From assembly GCF_020164435.1 (NCBI RefSeq), contig NZ_JAIUDQ010000014.1, positions 62,001 through 126,000 on the forward strand: DNA of 64,000 nt. Direction: 5' to 3'. The translations under genes and the position numbers were made by a program. A model generated the notes under the pieces. The model did not search any database and was not told the DNA's origin. It saw only the letters and a list, made by a program, of their open reading frames with translations. Shown here one piece after another: positions 63,667 through 64,000 of the stretch. Position 1 is the first letter of the stretch. Each line of letters starts with the position of its first letter. Source of the stretch: Phyllobacterium lublinensis (lineage in GTDB: Bacteria; Pseudomonadota; Alphaproteobacteria; Rhizobiales; Rhizobiaceae).

Positions 63667-64000
63667 AGCATCCAAGAATGCCCGCAGAGCCTAAAGCAAG
63701 GCAACTCCCCTTGCCGCCTCACTCCTGCAGAAATCTTCATTATTGATCTGCCACAAGGAACAGACCGAAAACTCGGGAAAGCGACGATTAACTCACCGCC
63801 ACCCATACCCAGTCACATACCTCGTTCCACTATGATCATTTACGATCTTTCCAGCACAGACCCGAAACAATTTGGGAACGCTCTTCGGAGCCTGCCCAGT
63901 GCAAAAGTCTGCGTTGTCAGTGGAGACGTGAACTCGGTGTGATCGCCCCATCGATGGTTCGCTAAATGGTCCTGACAGATCGGCACGACAAGGAAGTGCC
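63667..64000. other. 334-bp region after ccoS, to the window end
   Basis: No convincing gene. A 36-codon frame at 63832-63942 begins ATG ATC ATT TAC but has no ribosome site and no family resemblance; it may be a remnant. A poor FNR-like match (TTGATCTGCCACAA, 63743-63756) is noted. No clear terminator for the cco operon was found. Confidence 0.35.

Noticed and set aside
63743-63756. TTGATCTGCCACAA as an FNR box
   Set aside because: Right half has two mismatches and no downstream gene is visible in the window.
63832-63942. 36-codon frame after ccoS
   Set aside because: No ribosome site and no recognisable similarity; too short to support alone.
1-64000. CRISPR arrays, rRNA operons, intact insertion sequences, prophage or toxin-antitoxin pairs
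   Set aside because: None found on reading both strands; direct repeats seen are limited to the GQQ tract and short regulatory half-sites.

Overview
The window is a gene-dense, roughly 58-60 percent GC stretch from an alphaproteobacterium of the order Hyphomicrobiales (Rhizobiales), most likely the Phyllobacteriaceae/Brucellaceae branch. The order is inferred from the gene set: a DUF4175 (TIGR02302) protein next to hpt and ftsEX, tyrC-hisC followed by metX-metW, the aerobic cobaltochelatase genes cobS-cobT, the aroK-aroB-CNNM cluster, a DUF1127 gene with an attached hairpin RNA, and a FixNOQP-type cbb3 oxidase operon. The genus is not proven by the sequence. No rRNA operon, CRISPR array, intact prophage or intact insertion sequence was seen.

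Positions 1-43.6 kb are mostly housekeeping chromosome. In order: the DUF4175 C-terminus, hpt, ftsE-ftsX, a YdcF-like protein, plsC, a ChaC-like cyclotransferase, DUF2125, tyrC and hisC, metX-metW, a methyltransferase, gloB-cupin, an EamA transporter, DUF3108, rpmB, a YhhQ transporter, a phytase-like esterase, cobT/cobS/J-domain, bolA, CNNM-aroB-aroK, xerD, accA and tRNA-Arg(ACG). An accessory patch at 28.8-37.7 kb holds a MASE1 sensor kinase, a TetR/SDR pair, an iron-permease family protein, a DUF1127 gene followed by three CCTCCTCCC-loop hairpins (a cuckoo/CcsR-like sRNA), and a quinone/aromatic detoxification group: a dioxygenase fused to a hydrolase, a second dioxygenase and a LysR regulator. 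Then come HU, an L,D-transpeptidase, a TusA-like protein, a CobW-family GTPase with a D,D-carboxypeptidase, an M20 peptidase and tRNA-Arg(CCT).

After tRNA-Arg(CCT), 43.8-64 kb is an accessory block devoted largely to low-oxygen and fermentative metabolism. It starts with an EamA transporter and a LysR regulator. A minus-strand pair follows: a zinc alcohol dehydrogenase and a single-polypeptide EutB-EutC ethanolamine ammonia-lyase carrying a twin-arginine signal peptide. Opposite them on the plus strand lie DUF3141 (PhaC-like), pta, ackA and a fabI paralogue, then a CBS-BON protein on the minus strand. The ccoNOQP, 62-aa protein, DUF2189, ccoI, ccoS operon closes the window. The likely logic (inference) is C2 metabolism: ethanolamine to acetaldehyde to ethanol on one side, acetyl-CoA to acetate with ATP on the other, beside a high-affinity terminal oxidase.

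Three long palindromic intergenic repeats (5147-5311, 7850-7970, 10217-10362) sit between housekeeping genes. The most interesting items are the exported fused EutBC, the DUF1127-linked three-hairpin RNA, the MhqO-MhqD-type fusion, the 165-bp palindrome that supplies the stop codon of the YdcF gene, and a cco operon in which ccoG and ccoH are replaced by two unrelated membrane proteins.
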